DNA of 64,000 bases from Pyxicephalus adspersus (lineage: Eukaryota; Chordata; Amphibia; Anura; Pyxicephalidae), in the NCBI RefSeq assembly GCF_032062135.1, contig NC_092861.1:136365176-136429175 (forward strand), in the 5' to 3' direction. The notes under the pieces were generated by a model, which was not told the origin of the DNA, did no database searches, and worked only from the letters and a program-made list of their open reading frames with translations. Position 1 is the first letter of the stretch, and every line of letters begins with the position of its first letter. A program made the position numbers and the translations under genes. This document shows, piece by piece, positions 11,601 through 26,600 of the stretch.

Positions 11601-14600
11601 CAATTCCTCCCATTGGAGTTAATATCAGGGCTTTGTGTAGGCCACTCAAGTTCCTTTATCAAGCTTGCCAATCCATGCTTCATATGACTCGATCTGAACT
11701 TAATATTTACCTGTTTCTCTCTCGAAATACAATATCATCAATCACATTGAAATTTTCATGGGACATTTAAATCTAACTGATAGCTCTCTCTCTCGAGTCC
11801 CGCCCTAATGGCTTCACCCCCCACCAGGAACACCCCCAGAAGGGAATTCGCTCTCCTCCGCAATGCATACCAAGGAGAGGGAATGTTCCCTATTCCTCCA
11901 TATACATTGAGGAGGAGAGGGAATTCCCTTCAGGGAGCCACAGCACAAGGAGGCCCAAGAGCCACATGCGGCTCCAGGAGTTTGTTCTGGCCTAATCCTG
12001 GCCGGCAATTCCCATTAGACCGGATCAACCAGGGGGCGTTAGGCTGGAACAAACTACTGGCTAGGTCGTATCTGGCCTAAAGGCCAGAGTTTGCGGACCT
12101 CTGGCCTAGGTGATCAAGAATGAATGGGAGCGTAGAGCCTCCTGGGATAACTACATTATGCATCCTGGGAGGCTCTTGGGTGCTCCTTTTGCTCGGGCAT
12201 GCGCAGAAAGAGTCTTTTCGCACAAAGAAATGGATTAAATAATTTTTTCCATCCTACGTCACCCGATCTCGCGTCTGGGTCGGGTGACGTAGGATGAAGA
12301 ACCCGGAAGAAGGGACGAAGACGGTGGCGCCCCCTCCGAGACGGATGCCGAGACAACAAAGGATTTGATGCAAGACCCCCCCCCCCCGGATGGATCAGAC
12401 TGCCCTGCGGGATAAGTATAGTAAGTATAGTAAGGTAAGTATATTTTTGGGGGGGGATTTTGGCAGGTTTTAGTTTATTTCCTCTTTAAGAAGAGTTCCT
12501 AGATCACCAAGCACTGCAAATGGGTGGATTTGTGGTCCACAACCTTGCTTGGATAAAAATAAAGTATGATTCTCCTAATGCGTTGTAAAGAATATTTATT
12601 GTTGACTGGGGTTTACCTTTAAACACTTAAATACAAATGTGCCTTTGTCTTTAGCTCTCAGACATCAAAAACATTAATTCAGGTCATCATTTCATAAAAA
12701 CTACCATTAAATATGAATTGCCTGTTAAAGAAATACTCTTCATACACAACACACTGCAACATATGTTCTGTCAGAGATGGAAAAAAAATAACATTTTCCA
12801 ATGTTACCGTGCAATCTGTTCCATAATTACAAAAGTGAAGGGGACGTTACAAAGAAAAAGAAGTAGTAATGTGCAGCTTTATATGAATTTGCTGTACATA
12901 AAAATAGGAATGTCGTTTTATATTCATCTCATTGCAGCTAAGCTTGTATATGATGGATGATAAAGCCCAACAAAAGCCAAAATTGAAGAAGGTGAATTTT
13001 CAAAGCAATCTGGCTGATTAGTGTAAATTATAAGTATTACCTTTGGAAGGGAACTTTTCATATTCAGAAGCCTATTGTGTATTTGTACTTGGCTGTGCAT
13101 GCTTATAAACCCTCATGCGTTTTACTTTATTGTTAACAGACTTATGTCAGACAATGCATCAAATTTACTTCCTGTAACTACCCCCTCATGTATGCACATG
13201 GAGCAGGATTTAATAAAGCTCTCCAAGACTTGAGAACATAGACTTTCATGGGAGAACCTGAGTGATCCAGCAAAATGGTTTTCATAAAATTATTTTCCTA
13301 TCAGTTGACAAATGTTTTCAATCCTGGAGCAAATCCATTCCAGGTTTGCTGGATCACCCGGGTCCTTTCATAATAGTCTATCTTCTCCAGTTTTTTGGCC
13401 ATTGGTTTCTACTGTAATGCAGGGATGTTAAGAAACGTAGCCTGACATCTACTGCTTAAACTACACTTTAAGTGAAAGAAAATAAGATATTCGCATTGAA
13501 GATTCCAAAAAATAAGAGTTTGCTAACAATTTACTTTACTCAATAAATTATTAAAGGAATTTCGGTTTTAGAGTTTTGTGGATAAAATTAGAGTTAAATA
13601 CAAGGCGGTGTGAAAGTTATGGTCACAGGGAGGGGCTGTGTAGGGCTAATAGGAGAGCCCATGTTGGGATAACAGTGATGATCATTATAAGGGTCCAAAC
13701 TAGAAGTCTGATGAGAGGGTTACAAGAGGTGTGGTGTTCAAGTAGGAGTTCCAGTAAAGGGTTTTTTTCAAAATTTGGGGTTAACTAACATACACTGATG
13801 CATTAAGCAACACAGAAAAGAGTTCAGATGTATGAGTAGGCAGAGCTCAGACTTCCTGGGCAACTAACAGAAAGACCCGTGTCATCCAAATCTAGAATTT
13901 CAGTTTGAGTTAGACATCAGGGGTTTGTGCTGGCTACAAACATGGTAAATTTCCCTTAGATTTTACCAGGCTTGGGTGCCCAGATCCCCATAATATTTTG
14001 CATCTTACCCCCCAATAGACCAATAGTATTCTCCTCTGCACCTTTTAACTGGGCACACCTCCCGACACTTTTCACTAATCACCCGGCTGTTTTTAGGTGG
14101 TTACTGAAAAGCTGGGTTATAATATAGGGGCTGCCACCCACCTACAGCTTCTTCCCACCCAGCTTTAACAAAAATATCTGTGGAGAATACTGCAATAGTA
14201 GTTGTTTTGGGTAACAATGACAAAACCAAAGGCTGAATACAAAAAATAGTAAGTGATGAATATATTGTGAATCCCATCAGCACTGCAACCCAGGCAAGAA
14301 TTTTTTTTTTTATTACCATGAAACAGCAACAAGCACAAAGTCCTCATTAAATAACAAAGGGCCATGTCTTCCTTTCATACACAGATAATGGACAGTATCC
14401 TTCCATGCCGTGGCGTTTAATGCTTAATTCCTCCGAGCTCTTGTATCTCTGTGCCTTCCTGCTGACAAATGGCAGAAAAGCCAGCCAGCTCTTCTGCGGT
14501 TTCATGACATGTAAACATGAATGGAGTAGCCTCTAGTGCTCTGCTATTAGTCAATGCCATTTTTTCATCTCTATATGGAATTATTTAGGCAGCTACACCC

Positions 14601-17600
14601 CTCAGGATCCGAGTCTTTTACTTTTTTTATAACAAAGAATAACACATTCTCTACAAGCAGCACAGTGATCAGTGCAACTCAATGCAAGGATAAGAGATTT
14701 AAAAAATGGCAACACTTTCATGTGTAGGATGCTTTGTTCAAAATATATATTGCATCTGATTGGCATTTCTTTACATCTTGCCATAGAATAACCTAGTATA
14801 GATTCTGACCTGCAAATGTCCCCATGGTCATGTAATGGTAATATAGAAGACAGCCACAGCCCTTTTACCCTTTCATGAGCACTGAAACCTGGATGTCCCA
14901 ACCACGTTAAGCAGCTAAAGTAAGCATTAGTAAATTTCCAAATACCTCTACCTATAACTTTCTAATATATTTATTAATGATGTAAGCTGGCAAATTGACA
15001 AAACTACCAAAGAATGGATATTATGTAATTGTACATGTAGCATCATTTAATTCAACTTTGAATTATTGTAACATACTGTAAACATTTTTACCACTGTACT
15101 TCTTTCCATGTGTATAGCAAGTGCACAAAGACTATGACTGGCTGTCATTGTGGAGCTCAAGAGGGTTGTGCATAGGCATGTAGCATATTAAAGTTTAATG
15201 CACACTGAGGTGTACCCTAAAATTGATCACAGTCACCTCTGTATGCAAACAATGCAATTGTATACTTTTAAGATACATAAATTTAAAGTTGTAAAATCAA
15301 ATTTTCAGGTCATTTATTCTTTTACATTTTTCATTTATAAAGTAGTACATATCTGTAGCTCAAAGAAGGAAGATTTATCTGTACATAAGTCAATGCAAAT
15401 AACATCCTTGCCACATGACTGATATGAGAATAGTGAACAGGAGATGCGTCTTGCATAGTGACCCTCAGCTTTACATCTTTCTAAAGTTCACCTGTACTTT
15501 AGAAGCAAACATACCCACGGGTGACCCTGTAACATAAATGTAAAAAAAAAAAAAAAAAAAAATAATCTGCACTATACTTGTACTATAAAGTTATTTGAAA
15601 TACCGTCCTCATCTGCACCACCAGGTCATGAGTAGCCTACACCAGCGTCGCCAATCAGTGGTCCACAAGAAAATTTTGGTGGACTGTGGCTCAGGCCTGT
15701 GCGCCCCCCAGCAGCATCCGGAGAAGGACCCCCCTGGGGGTGCACGCAGGCCAGAGCCACAGAAAATGTCCCCAGTACAGACCCCCCAGCACCCAGGGCC
15801 GTGGGTGGGTTGTGTCTCTGGACACAAAACGCCCACTCTCCCATCTCAGGCTCAGACCTGTGACGGGAGAGTGGGCCGGTTCTGGCATCATGACATCACT
15901 CTGGGGAAAGTTTCTTCCACTTTGAGTGACACATTGCTCCCTGCCAATGCGCGGTCCGGAATCTGTGAAATTAGTGGTCCGTGACGTCCAAAAGGTTGGT
16001 GACCATTGGCCTAGACTGTCCAAATGTATGTATGTCATCAGACACCATATCTGTTCAGCCAAATTGTGCTTTTTAAATGAAAGAGGCACTTAAAAATTTA
16101 ATTATTAAGCACCTTATTGATAATTGTTTAAAATGTTTTTTTTGGAAAGTTGTATTTCATAAATAACAATAAATACAGGGATACCTAGGACACTGGGGTT
16201 CCACAGCATTCTTGGTTTATTTTTCCTTAGAGGTTACACAGATGTCCTGCCCCCCCTCCCAACCAACCAATCAAAAGAAATACTGTATGACTTAAAAAAC
16301 ATTTACATATTTTCACACTTGAAGAGACGGAGTCTCTAGGGGGGCGCTATGGCTTGCACAATAGTGGTGTGAGCCTTGAGAAGAGCCAAGGCGCAGAATA
16401 TAAGAAGTTGATGGGCACACCAGGAGCAGGACAATAACTGGTACCAAATTAGCAAGCAGATGACAGTCAAAGAAGGCCGGGGTCAAGGCAGGCAGAAGAC
16501 AAGAATACTCAGGAACAAAGCCAGGGGTCAAATACTAGTAATCCAGAGAATAGATTCCGGTGACAAGGGGGGATCCGAAGTCACAGGGAAACACAGAAGA
16601 CATGGGAAACGACAGGAGGCACAGGTGACATGGGGGTCACTGAAGACACAGGGGAACGCAGGAGACGCAGGAAGCGTAGCTGACACGGGGGTGACACACC
16701 TTTAGTGAGGGGGAGGTAAGCGTGACAAATTTCACCAAACTATACAGTTCATAAATGTATGAAGTTGGTCCTACTTTAAAGCCAACTTCACACCAGCAAT
16801 CTAATTGCTAAGAGAAAAGAGAGAACAATCGCTCCAATGACATTGCTCTCTCTCTTGATTGAGATATTCAGCCATTGCAGTTCCCCTACTGATTGGTGGA
16901 GCTCTGCAGTATTTTGGCTACTAAGGAAAAAATGCTATATTAGCAGATGAGTTTCCAGAAGCACAGAATTTCTAGTGTGATACAACCCTAGAAGACACAA
17001 AGTACCAATAATTTACCTTGATAAATAGTTGTGACTTTTGATTTTTAAAGGCCCGAGTCAACATGTTTTGTACTTTTTTGATGGAATCAGTTTCAGGCGC
17101 TTCTGGGACCATTCCAAAATCAGCGATGGGTGCACTTCACCCTCAGTTGACTTCCTTCTGACCTACATAAGACCTGCTTCAATTGGGTTTTGCATTTTTT
17201 AAAACAACAGCTCATCTTCTCTTGAGAAAGGAAGGGGGTTGAGATCAATAGGTGGGCTTACACCCCAGTAAAGCAGCAGAAGGCAGGACAGTTGTATAGC
17301 AAAGACAAAACTGAAAAGTTTTGTCATTCTTTTTATATAATTCAGTTATCTGGTATGGGTACTGTACAAAAAATATGCATTTGCTTACAGGTCTTTTTAT
17401 GCCTTCCTCTGGATCAACTATGTCCATAGGGTTTTATATCTGGGATATGCTTATTTCCCTAGTGGTTGAACTTCCTTGGTGCAAACACCTCCTAAAAAGT
17501 TAAAAAAAAAAGTTCAAGCGAACCTATCATGGCATTTTAAACATCATATTAAAGGGTGGATTTCTTTTAGTTTGAACGGGAGGATCCCTTACCTTCTGTC

Positions 17601-20600
17601 TTTACTGCCATGGTGGTAAATACTAAATAGGAAGCCCGACTTCGGGCTGCTCCTTCTGTGCACGCCCAAGATTGGAGCTTTTCCAGAATGTAAAAAAGTG
17701 TGCAGTGAGATTGTGCACTTTTTTAAAAAAAAACATTTTCAGGAGGAAATGGCACCTGATCTCACGTCTCCAAAGTGCGAGACAGGGTAACATAAGTAGA
17801 AGAAGATGGTGGCGCCTGCTGGTTCCTCCACATAGAAAAGAAGATGAAATCCAGGATGGCGCTGGATCGACTGGAATCAGATTGCAATAAAGGTAAGCGA
17901 TTTTTTGTTTTTGTTTTTTTTTTAATGAAAGTTCTGCTTTAAACTATTGTTCCATGCATTTATGTGCAACATAATTTCTCTGTCTCCAAGATATCCCCGT
18001 TCAGGAATAAAACGTTTATTTACTCTGGCATAATAGAAATACATTTTACAAACCTATTTTGATGTCACTTCCATGTTTAACGCATCATTTAACTCACAAT
18101 CCTCACCTTATGTAAATTGGAGTTATTCAGCAAATGCTTGAAACAAACAGACTTAATGGGATAAAAGGCTGGAACACTGGTGCAATCTGTTGTGTTTGCA
18201 TTGGGCTTAATCTGGCAGTGCACACAAGTGGACTCTCACTGCTATTTGCACAGAATTGCAAAAATGACCTTTGTGTACTCACATTTTGGTAACCTTCCCA
18301 GCATCCACCTAGGCATCTTGATGGCAGCATACAATCAGTTCTAGCTCTCCTCTTCAAGCCCAAAGGACCATTTAATTATACAATTTCTCGTTGTCCTCCA
18401 ATCCCATGTAATTTATGCCAACCAGGGTGGAAGCTCTGTATATCAGTTATGAAGGTGTATCAGGAAAGGAATATTATCAGAAGGTAAGTATCCACATTTT
18501 CTGTTCTTAGAGCATTATGGCAGCTCTTTCAAACTGAACTAGGCCTGCAATGAAATTCGTTCCATGAATACATTCGGTGATGACCATTAAGCTGCCTTGG
18601 ATATAGTTTCTGGAGAAACTTTGCTGAAGGCTGCCCAGAAGGCTGGTAAAGAATATAGGCTTTCTGGCTGACTTTACAATATGGAACTTGTGTTTAACAA
18701 GCCCTGTTGTTCCCTCCTGGTCCCAGAAATTGGTGCATTGTCCTGTATGTATGAAGATAACTCAGCAAACCTTTAAATGATGAGTACACTGCCCCCTGTG
18801 CAGCTGTGGAAGGATGTTTTTATGCATATGGAAGAGGTCCAGTATACCTGACACCGATACCCAATTCTATAATACATAGTATGAATGACAGCATTTTGTG
18901 GGATCATCGGAATATGTTAGCTATATGAAACCGGAGGGACAGTAATAGCCTTAAATAGGGACATTCATACTGACGCTAATCAGAAATGCTTTATTTACTC
19001 CCTGGGATACGAATGTTATTGCTCCTCCTCAGGGATGTGTTTTAAAACTTGTTGGAAAACTGTGTTTCCCTACTTAGGATGCTACGTGACCAAGTTAATG
19101 TTTGTTTCATATGCAATTTCAATGAATGAACTTTGGACCTTTTAATTTCACTGATGCACTGATGTAATGTTCAATTTTTTTATGTTCTTTAATTAACAAA
19201 AACCTTTAAATATGGTAATATTGTGAGCAAACTTTTCAGTAACCACCTAAAAACACCCAGGTGGTTACTGAAAAGTGCTGGTGGCCTGGCTAAAGGAGTC
19301 AGGAAAGAACACTGTACTATTATCTTCTAAATGATGTGAAATGAGGAAGAAACCTAGGCACATGGTCTGGCATGGTCCTTAAGTTGACCCTATCTGGAAA
19401 AAAGGTAATAAAAGCTTTGTAGTTACCCAGCACTTACATCTATAAGACCTCTCCTTGAGCACATCACCGTCACCAGGAAGTCATTCAATGTGAAGTTTTA
19501 AAGGCTACAGAAGCCTAAGGAAGAGATGGGGGACTCCAAGAACATCTAAAGAACTGTAAGGACCCACTGTGGAAAGAAAAGCTTGTGGGAGGATGTACCC
19601 TGGGGTAGGCTTAGAAATTGAATGCAAATAGGAAGGGGAAGGAAAAGATGGTTTTTAAGCAGACTGGTAAAAGAAAACCGTGCTAATTTAATTCAGATAT
19701 TTATGGTTAAATACAACATCGCAGAAATTATGCACTAACATGGTGGGCTTATTCAAACATGGCATGAGTTCCGGTTTGTATTTCACTTTTTACATGTCAC
19801 AGAAAGTCATTTTCAAGGAGGTGAGTATTCGGCTCATCACCCGATGCGTTTCGCACACTGGCTTCATCAGGGGATACAGAGACTCACACTAAAAATATCA
19901 TAGACATATTATAAACATATTATAGTATAAATTTATTATTTGAATTAAATTAGCACTGTTTTTATTTAAAAAAACAGTCTTTTCCTTCCCCTTCCTTTTT
20001 GCATTGTTTAACTATCAGGCCTGGCAAACAAATATCTTCTTTAACACCTTCTTTCCCCTTTTAGACTCCCCACTTTTCTACTTAGAAATTGAATGATCAA
20101 GTCTCGCCAAGTTTTTGCTATGGTGGGCCAAATCTACAAAGACCTGCACCCTTAGCACATGTTCAGATTAATGGTTTTTGCAAGTGGTTTTGAGTTGTTT
20201 TACTTGTGCAAGCATTTGTTTCACATTTCCTTTCACAAAAAATGGAAGAAAAAAGGGAAAAAGGGACTGCTCAGCTAGTCTTTTACAGATCCTAAAAAAG
20301 CCTAGCAGTTACAGCCTTTCACGGCTCCCACTTAGTATTTGACAGTAGGCGTCCGGGGGGACACTAAACCCTGCAGCAAAATACTACTAGTGAGAACTTA
20401 ATGCCTCACATCTTAATGCTCCTAATGAACTGACTAAAAGACAAAAAAATCATACCTATCTGAAACAAGTCCAAAAAATTTGAGATTAATGATTGCAAAC
20501 GGTTGAACTGTTTTTTTTATAGATAACGCTCATGAATGTCTTGGGAATGTTGGTGATCTTGAAATACATTAATTGAAATGGAAAATTTTCTATAGGTAAT

Positions 20601-23600
20601 GAAAGGACTGGCTGATATAACTGATATACTCATATAGATAGGCATCCGATAGGTCTGTTGATGGTATTCAATCTTGTTGGAGAACAATGATGAGTGTAGA
20701 TCTCAGGGACTTCATATTGAAAGATTAAATTTGTTTTTGTTTGTTTGGCCTTTTTAGTTCCAGGAAAAGGTGCCATTCACAGTTTCCTTTTTAACCAAGA
20801 AGAAGAGAGGAAAAGAACCTTTTCTTGTCTTGTACTTTAAAAATTATATTATTGGATGATATCCAGGTCTCTATATATGCCCAGTTGTGGCCAAGTAAAT
20901 GATCAATATAACTCAAGATTCTTAGATCTGTTTCTCACATAGGCAAAATGTTGAAAGTGTGGCACCCATCACCCTAGTCTTGGCAGCCATACCCATAAAA
21001 GGGCTTGTGGGCACCCTGGCCTCACAAGGTAGTCATAATTTAGTTAACATTTAAAAGAAAGACTTTGCTCCATTCAATGACCTCCTGTTGCCTTTTCCTG
21101 GCCTGTAGCCCCTGATGTCCCCGCCTTTGCCAAGTTGGTCTCAAATAAGTCCCAATTTGCAGATTAGTTGTAAGTTGGCAGCTCATAAAAATATTAAGGC
21201 TACTGCATCAGTATAGGTGGGGGTAGACAGGTGGGGAGATTACCATTACATTATTTTAATAAATGCAATTAGGACAGATGTTTGTCTCAACATATTATCA
21301 GGCTGCATGGTGTAGGTTATTGTATAAAATCCTCACTGTGAGTTAATCACAAACAAAGCAAAAAGCAGCTTTATGGAGCCTAGACATTCAATAACTTCTG
21401 GAGCAAGCTGTGCTTTGAAATACAAAAAGAAACAGCTGCAGAGTTTGTCCAGGTCATTAAAGAGTTACAAGAGGTTACAGAAGAGCTCACCCTCTAAGAT
21501 CACCCACAACTTCAGTTGTGTTTAGCAAAAGATGTGTTCTGGAAGTCATGCAAACTGCCCCCCTCCAAGCTTCCATCTTGCACAGAGGGAGCAGGGAAGG
21601 CCCGTTCATATCTAGGAGCCGTCCATATGTTGGATGTCCTTAACCTGGAGACTACCTGTAATCACATGTTTATATATGTCACCCATGTCAGTGCAATGCG
21701 GTGCTAATGAATGGTTCCCCAAACGTACCCTGTCAGCGGATGTACTGCTGTAAAATGCATTGCATTGCATTCGTTTTCTTTTCCTCAAGTTACCTTTGTA
21801 ACTGGCCTAAGCCCAATTTTTACATTGACTAAACTCATATTTAAATAATTTTATAATAATATTATACGGGGCCATTCATATTCACTTCCCAATGCCCCCC
21901 ATATAACTTTATCATACTCCCTTAACTGGCAGCTAATAGTTCCATGCCGTCATCATATTAGGAAATAATACGTTTACATAAAACCACATTGAATGATATC
22001 AAGATAAAACTTCTCAGTATGATTGTCTGTCCTTTCCATTCAGCCACAAACGTCCAACAGCAACCTTCACAATCGACTCCAGAACATTGGATTGCCCCAT
22101 TTGCACCACATCCATAGATTTATAAATAGGCCTTGACCTAATTAGTGAATGATGTGTAGTTTGCACAGACAAGTAAGCAAACATGTTCAATAAATGCTTT
22201 ACTGTGCAAATTAAATGTGAATATATCATGTGAATATATATAATGAATATATAAGTTAAAAGGAAAGTTGTAGGATGACAGCTGTGACAACCCACAGTGA
22301 CCCCTTAACAGAAAAGTATTTCATGTTTATGGTCAGACATTGACATGGCTAGCAGTGGGCCCCTGTGCAGAGCTAATTTAGGGGCCCCCCACCCCTGCAG
22401 ATCTGGAGATATAGAGCATGCTCGTGAATGCCCCTACTGGCAGGGGCAGCAGCACACTTTGCACCTACCTATGTCTGCACCTGTTTATTGTTTTATATTT
22501 AATTTTTACTTACCATCTTGAAATTCTGCATAGCTTTCATCTCTATAACCTGCAGGACACCTCTGAGTTCTTTGATTCCTTTTAAAATATTTCTAGGAAA
22601 ACAAATAGAAATTAAATTAAATTTTGAAAAGTATAATTTAGCTTATTAATATTATATTCTCTCTTCCTGTGTCACTGTCTGTATCTGTCTGTCATTGGCA
22701 ACCTTTATTGTACAGCCCTACATAATATGTTGGCGCTATTTAAAAATAGTTTTAAAACATTAATGGATGTTTTCTTTTTTTATATTCCATTTAGAAGTCC
22801 CTGAGATTTGTAGCACTTTAATTAAAACTTAATAGAGCTGATTTACCTATCAAAGGGTTTGTGTTTCTGTCCATACATTTATGTACACAGGTCACAGCCC
22901 TGTCTTGCAAGTAANNNNNNNNNNNNNNNNNNNNNNNNNNNNNNNNNNNNNNNNNNNNNNNNNNNNNNNNNNNNNNNNNNNNNNNNNNNNNNNNNNNNNN
23001 NNNNNNNNNNNNNNNNNNNNNNNNNNNNNNNNNNNNNNNNNNNNNNNNNNNNNNNNNNNNNNNNNNNNNNNNNNNNNNNNNNNNNNNNNNNNNNNNNNNN
23101 NNNNNNNNNNNNNNNNNNNNNNNNNNNNNNNNNNNNNNNNNNNNNNNNNNNNNNNNNNNNNNNNNNNNNNNNNNNNNNNNNNNNNNNNNNNNNNNNNNNN
23201 NNNNNNNNNNNNNNNNNNNNNNNNNNNNNNNNNNNNNNNNNNNNNNNNNNNNNNNNNNNNNNNNNNNNGGATGTTTACAACCCATTGGGAGTTATTTACT
23301 GAGCATATGGCAGCAAGGATGGGATATATTTATACCTAAAAATCATAGAGCACAGGAAGGATCAGTGGGATCTGCGTATTTACCATGAGCAAAGGCTGCC
23401 CTCTTGTGTTCAGATTTTAGTACTGCAGTTTTTGACATTTGTAAGAATTATTATTATTATTACACAGTATTTATATAGCGCCATCATATTGAGCAGTGCT
23501 CCACAAAGTCCATAGTCGTGTCACTAACTGTCCCTCAAAGGAGCTCACAATCTACTCTCTCCGGAGTACCCGGAGGAAAGCCACGCAGACACGGGGAGAA

Positions 23601-26600
23601 CCTGCAAACTCCATGCAGATAGTGTCCTGGCTGAGATTGGAAACTGGGACCTAGTGCTGCATGGGCCAGAGTGCTAACTCCACCGTGCTGATAAAAGATG
23701 TTACAGAAGTGTTTCTCAAGCGGGGTTCCATGACTGTAGGCTTTGTCCAGAAATGGCTGAGAGTTTCATAAGCAATGAGCAATGTGTGCCTTTCAGGTCA
23801 GTTTAGGTGAAACCAATGATCTTTATGGAGACATTCTTCCCAAAGGCCAGCAAAGTAAGAGGAATTCTTCCTACTGTCTTCTATGCTAATATATTGTGAG
23901 CTGTGGAGCAAAAGAGATTACCTTGGGTCATACTTGCAATCTCTGGAACAGGACAGCTATAGAGGGCAGATAAACTACAAACCTGCACCCTCTGCTGATC
24001 AGAACATGGGGAAATCACTCAGATCAAACCTAGCTGATTGCTGATCAAATCTAGAAGAATCTCAGAATCTCATCCCTTCCCAGCAAGAGACTGGCATCTT
24101 ACTGTTTTGTCCAGTGTAGCAGAGATGCCAAGCAAGGATTTCTCTTCCTTCTATTGCAGTCTTGTTGTTCTTGAGTTGTCATGTGCCATAGTCCTTAATT
24201 TGCTTGTAGTGGGCACTGCAGGTACTTTTTATAAATGACACCCATACTCATGCTGTAATGTATCCAACACATTTATTTAGTTGCTACGTCTTTTAACTAA
24301 ACCCAGAATGATTTTTTTTAGCTCTCATATTCCAAATAAGTTCTGCATGCATATGAAAACTTTTTAAATTCAATTAGAAAATCTTTAGGCCTGGTTTACA
24401 CAGGCTTCATGAGAAGGTGTTTGATAGAAGGTTTTCCATCTTGAGGAACTCATAACAAACGAAATGTCCCATTTCTGTTTTTGAGGCAAATAACACAGGA
24501 GCACACGGTGGCCATTAAAATGGTGCTTGCCATGTGAAGGTTTTCAGTGTTTTAGAATTTTATCACCATGCATTCTAGTAGCATGGAGCACCAGGTAGTC
24601 CCCGAGTTGGGATAGGGACTGTAGGTTTGTTCCTAAGTTGAATTTGTATGTAAGTCAGAAATGGTACATTATTTTATTAAATGCAATAAGGACAGATGTT
24701 TGTCTCAACATATTTTTTAGGCAGCATGGTGTCAGTTACTGTATAAAATCCTCATCACAAACAAAGCAAAAATAAAAACTTTATGGAGCCTAGACGATCA
24801 TTACGTTCTGGAGCAAGCTGTGCTTTGATATGCAAAAAAAAAAATCAACTACAGAGATTGCCTTGGTCATTAAAGAGTTACAAGAGGTTGCAGAACTGCA
24901 AAAGACGTCTTCTGCAAGTCATGCGAATGGAATTGTCCGTATGTCAGATGCCCATACCTCGAGGGCTACCTGTACCTAAAAAATGTTTGCAGGGTATTGT
25001 GTGCAGACACTGCTCAGACTTACTAGACCCTGGAGAATATTTTCTGTGATAGAACCATCCTGCAATGTTCCAAGGGGATGATAACTATTTTCTAGTGTAG
25101 AAAGCTTTATACATAATGTGGATCTCAGGCTGCTGAGAAGCATTCGGATTGCCCAAAGCTGAAAAAAACAAAACAAACGAACTCTTGCAGTAAAGCTACA
25201 CTGGCATGGCAAGTAGTAAATGCATGCTTAGGTTTAGGGGGAACAAAATATTCCCTATACTTTTTTTACCCCTTGCACCCCCACCCTCTTCTTCCCCACA
25301 ATTACAGTGCAGAACAACTGGCCTCTTATTGTAGACAATGCTTCCTGCAATGCCTGCCTAGGATTTAAAGCTTAGTTTTCTTCTTTGGTTTCTAATATAT
25401 TTATTAAACAGACTGGAAGTCTCAGGGTTGTATGCAGCCCTCGGGGTGTCACCGCCAGGAATTACAGGCTGCCTCCTTTTTATAATTGTTCATCACGCTT
25501 TCTTCATTAATGTAATGTAATTAAATCACTCGTCCTTGCTTTAAATTAGAACATGTGATTGAGTTGTGGTAGCTCCCAATGTTAAAGATATTTCCCTCAA
25601 GGTCCATGTACACTTCTGTGGTTTAGGTTTTATTATATTGAATCTAGAACCAGGCTATGAACAATCAGATATCTGCATATCATTAAAGTAAATCTAAAAC
25701 CCAATCATCAAAACCTGACATTTAATGTGTAATTATACCGTCATTTCTCATTTGATTTCAATCTTTTGAAGCTATTTCATAAAAATATTTTCTGGTGATC
25801 CCACTATAAAGGTCCTTGATTAGACATATCAGACCTGATTAATGAAAACTCTGGGTGACCCAGCAAACCTGGAATAGATTTCTTCAATGTCATAGCAAAT
25901 GTTTTGAATCCCTGACCGGATCCATTCCAGGTTTGCTGGACCACCCAGCTTCACTGACGAAACTGACTGACGAAAGTGTATCCTCTCCAGCCTTGGAGAG
26001 CTTTAATAAATCAGGCTCATCCTGTTATAGGGTGACAACTGTCCCTCATTTGTGCTCCTTCATTGCTACTTTATGTGCCTGCTGAAAATTATACGTGCCC
26101 CTTATCCCTTTTAGGAAGCCCATTGTTCTCCCCAGCCCTTTTTATCGGGGCATACCACCCAGCACATTTCAGTAACCACCCGGCTGTTTTTGGTGGTTAC
26201 TGAAATGTTGGGTCACAATACAGGGGCTCCCACCTACAACTTCTCCCCACCCAACTTAAAAAATTTCTAGGGAGAACACTGATGCCATTGTGGAGCTGTA
26301 CAATATGCAGCCATGGCTGTAGTGTGTATGTTACCAGGCAGGGACTCAAAAAAAGGTGTGGAGAAGCAGCACTGGGATACAAAATAGGATGAAATAAGGT
26401 AAAACCAGTATCTTTTAGAAAAAATGCTTTAGCAAACTAGATGTCATCCACTAAAGCCTTGAACGGACCTTCAATAGACATCTGAAGATTGCTACTGGAA
26501 AATAAATTTTGTGATAATTTCCAGTGTCAGATGGATGAATGAGCACTGTACACACAGGTCACTCCTGTTCTATGGAGAGGTGATAGGGGAGGACAATCAA

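Larger units (their letters stand above)
5608..22513 (-). other. TTC7A intron 6
   Basis: At 16.9 kb, the longest intron in the window. Besides the repeats listed separately, these stretches show nothing recognisable: 6085-6470, 6760-7785, 9400-10310, 10400-11100, 11225-11790, 12490-13200, 13400-14030, 14180-15540, 16020-17540, 17945-19220, 19320-21140 and 21500-22510. A piece near 5780-6040 resembles the hAT-type repeat at 41191-41450. The section 16320-16735 is rich in CAGG/GACA words on the plus strand and may be a decayed tandem array. Confidence 0.6.

Noticed and set aside
15595..16089. Overlapping open frames of up to 132 codons on both strands
   Set aside because: They all lie in the GC-rich hAT MITE at 15643-16008, which has an 8-bp target duplication; open frames on both strands come from base composition.
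16313..16720. Possible gene in a CAGG-rich stretch
   Set aside because: The sequence is a set of imperfect GACAGG/CACAGG repeats; neither strand gives a recognisable protein.
22818..23339. Three open frames of about 150 codons
   Set aside because: They are made of unknown residues across the assembly gap.
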